64,000 nt of DNA from assembly GCF_008107625.1 (NCBI RefSeq), contig NZ_SDKK01000002.1:1-64000 (forward strand), read 5' to 3'. Below, piece by piece: positions 53,022 to 63,126 of the stretch. The notes beneath the pieces were generated by a model. That model was given only the letters and a program-made list of their open reading frames with translations, was not told the DNA's origin and ran no database searches. Position 1 is the first letter of the stretch. Each line of letters begins with the position of its first letter. The stretch is from Zoogloea oleivorans. Lineage in GTDB: Bacteria; Pseudomonadota; Gammaproteobacteria; Burkholderiales; Rhodocyclaceae. Made by a program: the position numbers and the translations under genes.

Positions 53022-55727
53022 TCAGGCCGCCGGCGGCGCGGCGCTTACAACCTCATCCCGCCAGAGTTCCTTTGCCACGAAAAGCGCAAACAGGTCAGCG
53101 TCGATGACCCTGCGGCGGCTCATGTCGCGCATGATCTCAAGCGTGTCGGTGATCGTGAGGGCATCTTTGTAAGGTCGATCACTGGCCGTCAGCGCCTCAA
53201 AGATGTCAGCGATCGCCATGACCCGCGCGGTCATGCTCATGTCGTCTCCGCACAGGCCACGCGGGTAACCCCGTCCATCCATCGTTTCATGATGCCCGCC
53301 CGCCATTTCAGGCACGGCAGCCAGGTCGGACGGAAACGGCAGGCGCGACAGCATGACGATGCTTTCGATGATGTGTTCCTTGATCTTGAAACGCTCTTCC
53401 TCGGTCAGGGTGCCATGCCTGATCCTGAGGTTGTACAGCTCCCCGCCGTTGTACAAATTGGCCGGCGCGCGCATCGAAAAGCCCCAGGGGTTGCCAGCCA
53501 GCAGACGATCACTGGGAGGGCGCGGGATCACATCAGTCGGGTCGTCGCGCAAGAGGGGTTCATCGGCCGGCAGCGGTCTTGCAGGCGCACTGCCACGCCT
53601 CGCCAGTTCGGCATTCGACAGACCCAGCCCCTCGTCGAGGGTGCGCAGCCAGCGCCTGCGGGCGATACGCTCGAGACGCTGCTGACTCTCGGCGGGCATG
53701 TCCTCACTGCCACGATTGCAGGCCGCCACAAAGGCAAAGTCGTCATCCAGCGTTCGCCACAGTTCGTCGCGTGCGGCACGTAGATGCGCCTCATCCCCGC
53801 CCTGGGCAAGGCCCTGCCAGTAGGCGATCTCCGCATCGCGCTTGAGAACTTCAAAGCGGGTCCGGATCTCGTGAATCCGGTTGTAAAGGGTTTCAAGCTT
53901 GGTCGCCTTGTCGATCACGTATTCGGGGGTGGTCAGCTTGCCGCAATCATGCAGCCAGCTCGCAATCTCCAGCGCCTCCCAGCCCGAGGCATCGAGGCGG
54001 TAGGCGGCGAAGGGGACGGTTTCAGCCTCATGGGCGGCCCGCGCCAGACGCAGGGCGACCTCCGGGACGCGGCGACAATGCCGGCCGGTGTGGGGGGATT
54101 TGGCGTCGATCGCCTCACCCACCATCCGGACGACACCTTTGAGAAGCGCCTTGCGGCCCTTTAACAGGCGCTGATTTTCGAGCGCAACGGCAGCCGTGCC
54201 GGCCAGCGCCGCCAGAAAGCCGATCACTTCGGCCCGGGCCAGGCCACAGCGTGCGGAAGGTCGATCGGCCAGGACCAGGGTTCCGAGCACCTCGCCTTCC
54301 GGCGTACGCAGCGGAATACCGAGCACTTGCAGCATGCCGCCATCGCTGGCCGGCAATCTCAGGCTGAGCGGCCCGTCCGCCTGCATGACAAAACCGGAGA
54401 GTTCCTCGGCGGCCCTCGCCACCGCCGACAACTCGACCCCCGCTGCGTCGAGCCAGTGTGCCGCCAGCATCCCCTCGCCCCATTCACCATCGACGCGCAC
54501 CGCGCTCCATGGCACGTGGGCAACCTCGCGCGCGCCGGCCTCAACCTGTTCCAGCACGCTCGCCACATCGCGGGCGGAACCCAGATCGCGCCCCATTTCG
54601 AGAAAGCGCGCAATCGCGCCCGACATCATGCTCATCGCCCCGGCGAGCTGGTCTACCTCCAGGATCACCGAGCGGGCGTCCGCCTGGGGTTCGAACTGCA
54701 ATGCAGACACCTCACGGGCATTCTGCGCAAGTAGGTGCAGAGGCCGGGTCAGCAGACGCGACAAGGCCCAGGCCAGGGGAAAACTGAGAATGACCGCCAG
54801 CACGGTAAACAGGATGGAGCGCTGTCGCAGCCGATAGGCCTCGGCGAAGAGTTCATCCTCGGGCGTGGCAACGACCAGTTTCCAGGTCTCGTCCACGAAC
54901 CCGGGCATGGGTGCAATGGATACCTGCCACACCCGCCCGTCGGCGGCAGGGTCGTGAGGGGTAGTCAACGACATCCCGGGCGCTGCTATCGTCGAATTGT
55001 CCTGCGCCACCAGGCTGATCCGCGTGGAAGGCGTGAGCACCTGCTCCGCCAGCAGATTGCCGATACGGGCAAAGCTCACATTGACGCCAAACACCGACGC
55101 TCCGTTGCGGCGCGCGAAGGTGATGCCGCGTCCCTGCCCGTGCTGGAAGTCGTAGGCCTTGGTCACCTCGATCCGCTCGGAGGCGGCGGCAAGGCGGTAC
55201 CAGTCGGAGAGCCGCGGCTCAATGCGCGCCCCTGTCCATGCGCTCGCCCGGATGAGGCGCAGATCCTTGTCGAAGAGATACTCAAGCCCGCTGCAGGCAT
55301 CCACCGGGTCATCTGTTGAATCCATGTCGATCACGGACCACACGGCCATCGCGCCGGAACGGGCGCGCTGCGCCAGGAACAGCGCCCCGTCGCCGTAGCC
55401 GACCATCACCGAGTCGATCAGCGGATCGGCATCCAGCAGGCCGGTCAGTTCCGGCAAGAACTGAAAACGCTGGGCACGCGTGCTCGCATCGGCAAGCGGT
55501 GATGCGGCCAGCAGAATGAAACTGCGGCGGACAGCCCGGTTGGCGCTGTTCAACGTTCGGCGCACATCCTCTGCACGATCGCGGAAAAGGGTTGCGTTCG
55601 CGGCTTCGATCAACAGGCGTGTTTCACCGAAGTGGTAAACGGAGATCGTTGCACCAACGGCGAGAATCAGAAGCGAAAACAGCACCGCCACCGGAATATG
55701 CAGCGGAAGACGCATGGGCATAGACAT
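53022..55727 (-). CDS. HD-GYP domain protein with dCache-like sensor, HAMP and GAF domains
   Basis: A membrane protein of about 901 residues, probably a cyclic-di-GMP phosphodiesterase. The first membrane segment is at about 8-30, a long periplasmic sensor region (dCache-like) follows to about 290, then a second membrane segment (ILFTVLAVILSFPLAWALS), HAMP, a GAF-like domain (about 395-550) and the HD-GYP domain. The HD pair is in SWLHDCGK and the GYP motif is GGHHETMDGRGYP, so both metal sites look intact. About 170 residues separate HDCGK from HHE, longer than in classical HD-GYP domains. ATG 55727 is preferred over 55769. Confidence 0.9.
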   Translation of the reverse strand: MSMPMRLPLHIPVAVLFSLLILAVGATISVYHFGETRLLIEAANATLFRDRAEDVRRTLNSANRAVRRSFILLAASPLADASTRAQRFQFLPELTGLLDADPLIDSVMVGYGDGALFLAQRARSGAMAVWSVIDMDSTDDPVDACSGLEYLFDKDLRLIRASAWTGARIEPRLSDWYRLAAASERIEVTKAYDFQHGQGRGITFARRNGASVFGVNVSFARIGNLLAEQVLTPSTRISLVAQDNSTIAAPGMSLTTPHDPAADGRVWQVSIAPMPGFVDETWKLVVATPEDELFAEAYRLRQRSILFTVLAVILSFPLAWALSRLLTRPLHLLAQNAREVSALQFEPQADARSVILEVDQLAGAMSMMSGAIARFLEMGRDLGSARDVASVLEQVEAGAREVAHVPWSAVRVDGEWGEGMLAAHWLDAAGVELSAVARAAEELSGFVMQADGPLSLRLPASDGGMLQVLGIPLRTPEGEVLGTLVLADRPSARCGLARAEVIGFLAALAGTAAVALENQRLLKGRKALLKGVVRMVGEAIDAKSPHTGRHCRRVPEVALRLARAAHEAETVPFAAYRLDASGWEALEIASWLHDCGKLTTPEYVIDKATKLETLYNRIHEIRTRFEVLKRDAEIAYWQGLAQGGDEAHLRAARDELWRTLDDDFAFVAACNRGSEDMPAESQQRLERIARRRWLRTLDEGLGLSNAELARRGSAPARPLPADEPLLRDDPTDVIPRPPSDRLLAGNPWGFSMRAPANLYNGGELYNLRIRHGTLTEEERFKIKEHIIESIVMLSRLPFPSDLAAVPEMAGGHHETMDGRGYPRGLCGDDMSMTARVMAIADIFEALTASDRPYKDALTITDTLEIMRDMSRRRVIDADLFALFVAKELWRDEVVSAAPPAA

Positions 55728-55895
55728 GGAAATCAAGCTAGCGCTCCGGTGTGACGCTGACGTGACCAAAAACCCGGGCGAAGGGAGCCTGCGCTGTCAT
55801 CGCACTGAAACCTGAGCTTCATCACCCGGGAGTAGCGTTGTTCTAACCCGCAAGTGGGATCGGCAATCTTTCCGGTCTGCGGGAAACAACAGACC

Positions 55896-57800
55896 ATGAC
55901 GAGCACAACGAATGGTGACGATGCGCCGCTGACAACAGCGGGCTGGGATCAGAATGTCTGCCAGGCACTGATAGACGAGTTGTGGGCACTGCGCGAACAC
56001 ATGCTCACCACCGAGCGCGCATTCTCCGAACGGCTCCTGGCGGTGTCCCCGCCCCATCAGCCGAGTGCCCGCAACCTGGTGCACTACCTTGCCCTGCGCC
56101 AGGAAGACCGCCGGCCCTTGCAGGAGAAGCTGGCCTGGCTCGGCCTGTCCTCGCTGGGGCATGCCGAATCTCACGTCCTCGCCAACCTGGATAAAGTGCT
56201 GGGCATTCTGCACCGGCTGACCGGCCAGACGTGGTCCGAGCGCTCCCTCGAAGAGCCCGCCGGCATCCACAGCAGTCACCGGTTGCTGGAGCAGCACACC
56301 ACAGCCCTGCTCGGCGCCCCGCCACCGGGCCGCAAGGTGCGCATCATGGTGACGCTGCCCTCCGAGGCCGCGCTTGATTACGGCCTCGTGCACCAGCTTG
56401 TCGCTGCCGGCATGGACATCGCGCGCATCAACTGTGCGCATGACGATGCCGGGAGGTGGTCCTCCATGGCGGCCCACGTGCGCAGGGCGGCGCAGTCACT
56501 CGGCCGGCCGGTGCGCATCCTGATGGATCTGGGCGGACCGAAACTGCGCACCGGCGCGATCCCGCCGGCGCCTGCGGTCCTCAAACTCCAGCCGACGCGC
56601 GACACCTTTGGTCGCGTCACCAGAAAAGCGTGTCTGGGCCTGCGCGCCTTCGGCTCGACGATGCCCGTTGCGGGTGCCTCGGCACACATCGCGGTCAGCC
56701 CGGACTGGCTGGCCAGGCTTGAAGCGGGTGACAAGCTGGACCTGGTCGACGCACGCGACGCACACCGCCGCCTGACGGTGCTCAGGCGCGACGGCGCAGG
56801 CGTGCTGTGCGAATGCCGGCAGACGACCTATTTTGTGCCGGAGACCCTGCTGGAGCGCCAGCGCCGGCGTCACCGGCACGGAAAGCACAGATCCCGCCTT
56901 GCTGAGCTGCCGTCCAGGCCCGGCAGCCTGCTGCTACGCCAGGGCGATCTCCTGCACCTGACCCGCTCGACCTTTGCCGGGCCCGTCCAGGAGGACAAGG
57001 TCACAGAAGAGGACGCCATGCTGTCGATCTCGTGCACGCTGCCGGAAGTCTTCACCCAGGTCTGCATCGGCGAGCGCATCTTTTTTGACGACGGTCGCAT
57101 TGGCGGCGTCATTCGGGAAGTCGGCAGCACAGCGCTGACCATAGAGATCGTTCAGGCCAGCCGCGACGGCAGCCGCCTGGCGGGCGACAAGGGCATCAAC
57201 CTGCCCGACAGCCAGCTCGATCTGCCCGCCCTGACCGAAAAGGACATCGAGGATCTGTCCGTTGTCGCCCGCCATGCCGACCTTGTCGGCCTGTCCTTCG
57301 TGCAGCGGGGCAGTGACATCGATGCGCTGCGCAGCCGGCTCGATGCCCTCGGCGCCCACGAGATCGGCGTCATCTTGAAGATCGAGACACGACGCGCCTT
57401 CGAGAACCTTCCCGAACTGCTGCTCTCCGCCATGGCGAGCCGCACGGCCGGCGTGATGATCGCGCGCGGCGACCTCGCGGTTGAATGCGGTTACGAACGC
57501 CTGGCCGAAGTTCAGGAAGAAATCCTGTGGGCAACCGAAGCCGCCCACATGCCGGTGATCTGGGCCACGCAGGTGCTCGAGACCCTGGCCAAGACCGGTC
57601 AGCCCTCCCGCGCCGAAATCACCGATGCGGCCATGGGCGAACGGGCCGAATGCGTGATGCTGAACAAAGGCCCTTACATCCTCGATGCCATGCGCGTTCT
57701 CGACGACATCCTCAAGCGCATGCAGTCCCATCAGGCGAAGAAACGTTCGCTGCTGCGCGCGCTCGCTGCCTGGACACCCTTGCCACAACGCCTGCCTTGA
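55896..57800 (+). CDS. Pyruvate kinase-like protein
   Basis: A 634-residue protein with the pyruvate kinase TIM-barrel. Recognisable blocks are GMDIARINCAHDD (cf. ARxNFSH), LMDLGGPKLRTG (cf. DTKGPEIRTG), VGLSFVQRGSDI, ILKIETRRAFENL (catalytic Lys and Glu-type region), MIARGDLAVECGYERL and VIWATQVLETLAKTGQPSRAE. MLNKGPYI replaces MLSGETA. The N-terminal 150 residues are an extra helical domain, there is a basic insert in the B domain (about 320-345), and the usual C-terminal allosteric domain is missing. It lies 27 bases before phaC, so it may set PEP/pyruvate flux toward acetyl-CoA and PHA. ATG 55896 is preferred to GTG 55854. Activity is unproven. Confidence 0.8.
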   Translation: MTSTTNGDDAPLTTAGWDQNVCQALIDELWALREHMLTTERAFSERLLAVSPPHQPSARNLVHYLALRQEDRRPLQEKLAWLGLSSLGHAESHVLANLDKVLGILHRLTGQTWSERSLEEPAGIHSSHRLLEQHTTALLGAPPPGRKVRIMVTLPSEAALDYGLVHQLVAAGMDIARINCAHDDAGRWSSMAAHVRRAAQSLGRPVRILMDLGGPKLRTGAIPPAPAVLKLQPTRDTFGRVTRKACLGLRAFGSTMPVAGASAHIAVSPDWLARLEAGDKLDLVDARDAHRRLTVLRRDGAGVLCECRQTTYFVPETLLERQRRRHRHGKHRSRLAELPSRPGSLLLRQGDLLHLTRSTFAGPVQEDKVTEEDAMLSISCTLPEVFTQVCIGERIFFDDGRIGGVIREVGSTALTIEIVQASRDGSRLAGDKGINLPDSQLDLPALTEKDIEDLSVVARHADLVGLSFVQRGSDIDALRSRLDALGAHEIGVILKIETRRAFENLPELLLSAMASRTAGVMIARGDLAVECGYERLAEVQEEILWATEAAHMPVIWATQVLETLAKTGQPSRAEITDAAMGERAECVMLNKGPYILDAMRVLDDILKRMQSHQAKKRSLLRALAAWTPLPQRLP

Positions 57801-57827
57801 ACCATCTCGATAGGGAGCATGCCGATC

Positions 57828-59609
57828 ATGAGCACGACAACGCACAACACCCCTGCAGCGTCCCGGCCTGACAGCTACCGCAAGCCGCCGGGCGGCCCCG
57901 ATGCCACGCGACTTTACCGAAAGATGCGCGATCTGCATTCCGGCGTGACCACGGCGATTGACCCGCTCGGCATGGCCGCACCGATCATTCACGCCCAGGT
58001 GGCGTGGCTGCTGCACCCGCAGGAACTCGGTGAGCGCATGGCGCAACTCAGCTCCGACCTGTGGCAACTGCAGTGGCACACCACGCACCGCCTGCTCGGT
58101 CTCGAACACCCGGACCCGATTCGACCCAATGCCGACGATGCCCGCTTCAACGACCCGATCTGGTCCGAGTCGCCCAACTGGGACATGGTCAAGGACTGGT
58201 ATCTGGCCTTCACCCACCGCGCCCAGGACATGCTTTACGACACCCCCGGCCTGTCGAGCAAGGATCGGCGGCGGGCGGCTTTCTGGTGGCGCAAGTGGCT
58301 TAACGCCGTGGCGCCGACCAATTTTTTCTGGACCAACCCGATTGCCATCAGGAAGGCGGTCGAAACCCACGGGCAAAGCCTGACTCGGGGCTGGCAGAAC
58401 TTTCTCGAGGATGCCCGGGCGGGCGAAGTGCACATGACCAATCCCGACGACTTTCATGTCGGAGAAAACCTTGCCACCACCGCCGGGGCCGTCGTCTTCC
58501 GGAACCGCCTGCTCGAAGTCATTCATTACGCCCCCACGCAGGCACAAGTCCATGCCGAGCCGGTCGTCATCATCACGCCCTGGATCAACAAGTTCTACGT
58601 GCTGGACCTTACGCCAAAGAAGAGCATGGTTCGCTACCTGCTCGACCAGGGGCTCGATGTCTTCATCACCAGCTGGAAGAATCCCGATGCGTCGATGAGG
58701 GAGGTGTGCTTCGACGACTACCTGACCGAAGGCGTCGACGCGATCGTGCAGACCGCCCGCCGCATGTCCGGCGCACAACGGGTGCATGCGGCTGGTTACT
58801 GCATCGGCGGCACGGCACTCAGCATGTACATGGCCTGGGCCAATCGGCACTACGGCGCCGATGCCGTTCCGGTCGCCGACTGGACCTTGTTGACCACGCT
58901 GATCGACTTCCACAAGCCGGGCGATATCGAAGTCTTCATCGATGAAGGCAGCGTCAACTACTTGTGTGCGCAGATGGAGCGCAAGGGCTACCTGGACGGC
59001 AAGGAGATGGCTGCCGCCTTTCGCCTGCTGCGCTCGAACAGCCTGATCTGGCACTACGTCGTGCAAAGCTGGCTCTACGGCGAAACGCCGCCGCCTTTCG
59101 ATGTGCTGTACTGGAACATGGATACGACGCGCATGCCCCAGGCCATGCACAAGTGGTACCTGACCGAACTGTACTTGCACAACCGCCTGATCCAGGCGGG
59201 CTCACTCATCGTGGCGGGTGAGCCGCTCGACCTGGCCGAAATCCGGCAGCCTCTGTATGCGGTTGCGGCCGAAGACGATCACATCGCGCCGTGGGCACAG
59301 GCCTTCAAGATCGTGAACCACGTCGTCGCCGAGAAGCGTTTCGTGCTGTCCAGCTCCGGGCACATCCTGGGCATCGTCAATCCGCCCGCCAAGCCGCCCA
59401 AGCGTCGCTATTGGGCCGACACGGCCCATCGTGCCGATCAACCCGGTGTGTGGCAGGCGCGTGCCGGTGAGCATGCCGGCACCTGGTGGGAAGACTGGAT
59501 GGCGTGGCTCAAGCCCAGGGCCGGCGCGCAGGTCGATGCACGCCCGGTCGCCACAACGGATTTCCCCGCATTGGCCCCCGCACCGGGCACCTACGTGCTC
59601 GAAGCCTGA
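57828..59609 (+). CDS. phaC: Class I poly(3-hydroxyalkanoate) synthase
   Basis: A 593-residue PHA synthase that polymerises hydroxyacyl-CoA at granule surfaces. The lipase-like box is GYCIGG with catalytic Cys325, the acid is Asp483 (EDDHIAP; Asp484 adjacent) and the base is His512 (SSGHILG). The N-terminal domain with NFFWTNPIAIRK and the ITPWINKFYVLDL block match class I enzymes. ATG 57828 has a GGAG site ten bases upstream; ATG 57819 is too close to it. The gene follows a pyruvate kinase-like gene by 27 bases and precedes a cyclic-nucleotide-binding protein. No phaA or phaB is in the window. Confidence 0.94.
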   Translation: MSTTTHNTPAASRPDSYRKPPGGPDATRLYRKMRDLHSGVTTAIDPLGMAAPIIHAQVAWLLHPQELGERMAQLSSDLWQLQWHTTHRLLGLEHPDPIRPNADDARFNDPIWSESPNWDMVKDWYLAFTHRAQDMLYDTPGLSSKDRRRAAFWWRKWLNAVAPTNFFWTNPIAIRKAVETHGQSLTRGWQNFLEDARAGEVHMTNPDDFHVGENLATTAGAVVFRNRLLEVIHYAPTQAQVHAEPVVIITPWINKFYVLDLTPKKSMVRYLLDQGLDVFITSWKNPDASMREVCFDDYLTEGVDAIVQTARRMSGAQRVHAAGYCIGGTALSMYMAWANRHYGADAVPVADWTLLTTLIDFHKPGDIEVFIDEGSVNYLCAQMERKGYLDGKEMAAAFRLLRSNSLIWHYVVQSWLYGETPPPFDVLYWNMDTTRMPQAMHKWYLTELYLHNRLIQAGSLIVAGEPLDLAEIRQPLYAVAAEDDHIAPWAQAFKIVNHVVAEKRFVLSSSGHILGIVNPPAKPPKRRYWADTAHRADQPGVWQARAGEHAGTWWEDWMAWLKPRAGAQVDARPVATTDFPALAPAPGTYVLEA

Positions 59610-59751
59610 TGCGCCTTTCACACTCTCTTTAGACCAATCAACCATGTGGATACTCAGCCTGCTCAAGCCGGACTCACCCCTGCCCCAAGAGGCGGTGAGT
59701 GCCACGCAATTTACCGACATGCATCTGGCACCTCGACAGGAGGAAGCATCG

Positions 59752-60144
59752 ATGATTTTCTTTGAATTGTTTTCCAACGCGCCAGAGATCATCAAAATCC
59801 CGGCAGGACAGCCGCTGTTTCGCGAAGGCGAGCACGGGAGCACGATGCACGTGCTGATCCGCGGCGCCGCTGAAATCACCATTGGCAGTCATCTGATGGA
59901 GGCTCTGCTACCCGGGCACATCGTCGGCGAAATGTCGGTCGTTTCGCCTGGCCCCCGTTCCGCCACGGTTACGGCAACGGAGGACTGCGAATTCGTCGCC
60001 ATCAACGAGCATCGCTTCAACGAACTCGTCCGGCAAGCCCCGGATTTTGCGCTGAAGGTCATGCGCACATTAACGGAGCGGCTGCGCAGAACCGACGCCA
60101 GCGTTCGGCCTGGCGCTCAGGTTTCAACCGTGGCCCATAGCTGA
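59752..60144 (+). CDS. Small cyclic nucleotide-binding domain protein
   Basis: A 130-residue protein made almost entirely of one cyclic nucleotide-binding (CRP-like) beta-roll, with FREGEHGSTMHVLIRGAAEI, PGHIVGEMSVVSPGPRSATV and a C-terminal helix; there is no DNA-binding domain. The phosphate-binding cassette reads IVGEMSVVSPGPRSATV, close to the canonical G-E-x-A-L/R-S/A pattern. ATG 59752 has a perfect AGGAGG eight bases upstream; an in-frame ATG at 59644 would add 36 residues. It follows phaC by about 140 bases and may be in the same transcript. What it regulates is unknown. Confidence 0.82.
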   Translation: MIFFELFSNAPEIIKIPAGQPLFREGEHGSTMHVLIRGAAEITIGSHLMEALLPGHIVGEMSVVSPGPRSATVTATEDCEFVAINEHRFNELVRQAPDFALKVMRTLTERLRRTDASVRPGAQVSTVAHS

Positions 60145-60206
60145 ACGATTTCACTCTCGTTCGCCGTGCATCAGTTTCGGCCCTTGCTCAAAGGCGGCGG
60201 GAGGAC

Positions 60207-61025
60207 TCACAGGGCCAGCATCAGGCGGCTGTCGAAATGGGGGTTTTCGCGCTGCAGTTGCGCGGGGCTGGTGGCGCTCTTGATGCCCCGGCAGTAGCCC
60301 ATGGGGTTGGCCACGATGCGGGTGCGCCCGATCTGGTAGTCGAAGCTGTCGTGGGTGTGTCCGTGGATGTGCAGGTCGGCGCGGCCCAGGCAGTTGCCGA
60401 GGTCGGAGGCAAAGGCGGCGCTGGTGAGGTCGCTGGCAAAGCGGGGGTGGATGCTCCGCGGGTGCGGGGCGTGGTGGGTGATGACGACCGTCTTGCCGAC
60501 GAAGGGCTCGGCCAGCCGGCACGTCAGCCAGTGCCGTTGCGCCAGGTGCAGGGCACGGGCTTGGTCGGCCGAGAAAGGGGCCTGCCCGTCGTCGCCGGTG
60601 ATGGTGTGGTGATCGGTAATGTAGTGCTCGCAGGTGCGCATCGCGACCACCCGGGCGGCTTCGCCGAACACGCCATAGTCGGTCCACAGGGTGCAGCCGA
60701 TAAAGCGCACGCACGCCAGCTCACACACCCCGGGCGCCAATACCGTCACGTTGGGAAAGTCGACCGCGCGCTGCGCGAACTCGGCCAGCACCGCCGGCAC
60801 GCTGGCGCCGTAGAACTCGTGGTTGCCCGGTACAAACACCACCGGACACGGCCAGTCGGCAAACAGGTCGAGCGCCCGCGTGCCCGTCGCCACGTCACCG
60901 GCGAGCACCAGCACGTCCGCGTCGGCGGGCTCGACGCCGCGGAAATGCGGAAACCGCGGTTCGAGGTATTCGAGGTGGAGGTCGGAGGCGAACTGAATCC
61001 GCACCTGTGCGTTACTGACGGGCAT
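60207..61025 (-). CDS. Metallophosphoesterase
   Basis: A 272-residue calcineurin-like phosphoesterase. All metal-binding blocks are visible: DLHLEY (FASDLHLEYL), LAGDVATG, VPGNHEFYG, ITHHAPH and HGHTHDSFDY. Start is ATG 61025 or 61028. No signal peptide, so cytoplasmic. It stands alone between the phaC group and the sigma-54 activator, both on other promoters. The substrate (nucleotide, phospholipid or nucleic acid end) cannot be told. Confidence 0.9.
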   Translation of the reverse strand: MPVSNAQVRIQFASDLHLEYLEPRFPHFRGVEPADADVLVLAGDVATGTRALDLFADWPCPVVFVPGNHEFYGASVPAVLAEFAQRAVDFPNVTVLAPGVCELACVRFIGCTLWTDYGVFGEAARVVAMRTCEHYITDHHTITGDDGQAPFSADQARALHLAQRHWLTCRLAEPFVGKTVVITHHAPHPRSIHPRFASDLTSAAFASDLGNCLGRADLHIHGHTHDSFDYQIGRTRIVANPMGYCRGIKSATSPAQLQRENPHFDSRLMLAL

Positions 61026-61122
61026 CACTGGCTCGCTGTCGGGGTGGCGTTCATGGCGTCACGCCTTGCGGGGGCGCGGCGCACCTCAGGTGATCGTGGT
61101 CCACGCAATGCCGGAGACGGAT

Positions 61123-63126
61123 CTATTGTGGCGATAAAGATTCTGCTGACGGCACATTGCGCATGGCGGCCAGTTTGACGTAGAGCGTGCTGCGCGAAAT
61201 GCCCAGGTTGCGTGCCGCCATCGACAGGTTGCCCTGGGCACTGGCGACGGCGGCATTGATTGCGGCCCGTTCCATTTCGGCCAGGCGACCGGCCGCCATG
61301 GCTGGCGTCACCTCGCCGCGCGCCAGTACGGCGTCAACCGCCGCAGCGGCGATGTGCGGCGGGAGCAGGCTGCCGTCGAGGCGATGACCGTCGCTCAGCG
61401 CGAACATCGCCTCGAAGACATTTTGCAATTCGCGGATATTGCCCGGCCAGCGATAACGCAGCAGATGGTGCAGGACTTCGGGGGCCAGGCTTTTCGGCGG
61501 ACAACCGTATTTCCGCGAGAAGCGCTGGTTGAGGTGGGCGATGATCGCGTCGATGTCGTCCGGACGTTCGCGCAAGGGCGGCAGGTTCAGGCTGACGACG
61601 CAGAGACGGTGAAACAGATCCTCCCGAAATCGCCCCACGCCGGCATCCGTCTGCAGGTCGCGGTTGGTGGCAGCGATGATGCGTACGGCGACTTTGCGCT
61701 CCCGGGTGTCACCCAGGCGGACGACCACGCCATCCTGCAGCACACGCAGCAGGTGGGGCTGCATGTCGAGCGGCATTTCACCGATTTCGTCGAGGAACAG
61801 GGTGCCGCCATCGGCTTGCTCGAACTTTCCGGGCAGGCCACCGCGGCGGGCCCCCGTAAAGGCGCCCTCACTGTAGCCAAACAGTTCGCTGGCCAGCAGT
61901 TCGCGGGTCAGTGCGCCGCAATTGACGGCGATGAAGGGGCCTTCCGGCTTGCTGCTCGCCTTGTGGATGGCCCGCGCGAAGATTTCCTTGCCGGCACCGG
62001 TTTCCCCGAGCAGCAGGACCGGCAGGTCGAGCGGTGCAATGCGCCGCGCCCGGGCCTTTGCGGTGGCGATGGCGGCGCTGGTGCCGATGATCTCGGCGAA
62101 GACATCCGATACCGCGCCGTCCGCGCTGTGCAAGGGTGGCAGATTGACGGCCTGCCGCGCTGGCTGGCCGATGGGGATGGCAAGGAGAGTACCGAGTTCG
62201 CCCTCGCGGGAGCGGATCGGATGCAGCCATTCCGGGCGTAACCAGCCCGGTGTCTGGCAGCTGCGTTCATCGGGCGACAGGCCGAGGTTGAGCGCGGCAA
62301 CCTGGCTGCCAGCCTCGAAGGGCAGGCGCACACCATACATTTCGCGGGCCTGCTGCATGCTGCCGCTGGTCCTGACGATACGGCCGCGATGGTCGAACAG
62401 CACGACGCAATCGTTGCCATGACGACTGAAACCGTCCATCGCGTACTGCAGCAAGCGGCCGTGCGCTTCGGCATCGCGGCGTGCCAGCACGCCCTCGATC
62501 TGCTTCGCCGCAGAGATGACCAGACCCAGCGTATGGCCGTGGAAGGTCTCCTTGACACCGGAGACGTCGACGACACCGAGCAAGGTCTTGCCCAGGGGGT
62601 CGAGGATGGGCGCGGCGGCACAGGTCCATTGTTTGACGTCGATACAGTAGTGCTCGCTGGCGTAGATCTGGACTGGCTCGTGGGTGGCAATCGCCGTGCC
62701 GATGGCGTTGGTGCCGATCAACGCCTCCCCCCAGCAGCCGCCAGGCGCAAGGTTGATCTGCTCGCCGGCGTTGCGCGCCCGCGATTCGCCGTTGAGATCG
62801 AGAATGGTGCCGCTCGGATCGCTGAGCATGATCAGCGTGCCCGATTCGCGCAGTATTTCGCGCAGCGTCTCAAGCACCGGCCGGGCCGCTTCGTACAGGT
62901 CTCGTGAGCCGTCACGCAACAGACGAATCCGCTCTCCGCTGGCAACCGGCGCACTGCTGCAACCCGGATCAACCTCGCCGGAGCGGCTACGGCGCCAGGA
63001 GTCGAGCACGACATTGCGCACCCCGCCACCCGACAATGGACGGTCCCGCAGAAAGTGTTCCCAGGAACTGGCGACGACCTGCTCGTCGCCGATTCGCGGA
63101 ATCAGAAGATTGCTGTTGAGGGTCAC
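61123..63126 (-). CDS. acxR: Sigma-54-dependent activator, AcoR/AcxR-like
   Basis: A 667-residue enhancer-binding protein. An N-terminal GAF-type sensor (about 75-230), a possible PAS region (about 240-300), an AAA+ domain with Walker [10 protein letters not shown], the sigma-54 contact loop GAFTGA, Walker [14 protein letters not shown] and the arginine finger region, then a Fis-type helix-turn-helix at the C-terminus ([16 protein letters not shown]). It is divergent from an acetone carboxylase gene with a sigma-54 promoter, the same arrangement as acxR in Xanthobacter and Azoarcus relatives. It should activate ketone carboxylation genes when acetone is present. The symbol rests on context. 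Confidence 0.9.
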   Translation of the reverse strand: MTLNSNLLIPRIGDEQVVASSWEHFLRDRPLSGGGVRNVVLDSWRRSRSGEVDPGCSSAPVASGERIRLLRDGSRDLYEAARPVLETLREILRESGTLIMLSDPSGTILDLNGESRARNAGEQINLAPGGCWGEALIGTNAIGTAIATHEPVQIYASEHYCIDVKQWTCAAAPILDPLGKTLLGVVDVSGVKETFHGHTLGLVISAAKQIEGVLARRDAEAHGRLLQYAMDGFSRHGNDCVVLFDHRGRIVRTSGSMQQAREMYGVRLPFEAGSQVAALNLGLSPDERSCQTPGWLRPEWLHPIRSREGELGTLLAIPIGQPARQAVNLPPLHSADGAVSDVFAEIIGTSAAIATAKARARRIAPLDLPVLLLGETGAGKEIFARAIHKASSKPEGPFIAVNCGALTRELLASELFGYSEGAFTGARRGGLPGKFEQADGGTLFLDEIGEMPLDMQPHLLRVLQDGVVVRLGDTRERKVAVRIIAATNRDLQTDAGVGRFREDLFHRLCVVSLNLPPLRERPDDIDAIIAHLNQRFSRKYGCPPKSLAPEVLHHLLRYRWPGNIRELQNVFEAMFALSDGHRLDGSLLPPHIAAAAVDAVLARGEVTPAMAAGRLAEMERAAINAAVASAQGNLSMAARNLGISRSTLYVKLAAMRNVPSAESLSPQ

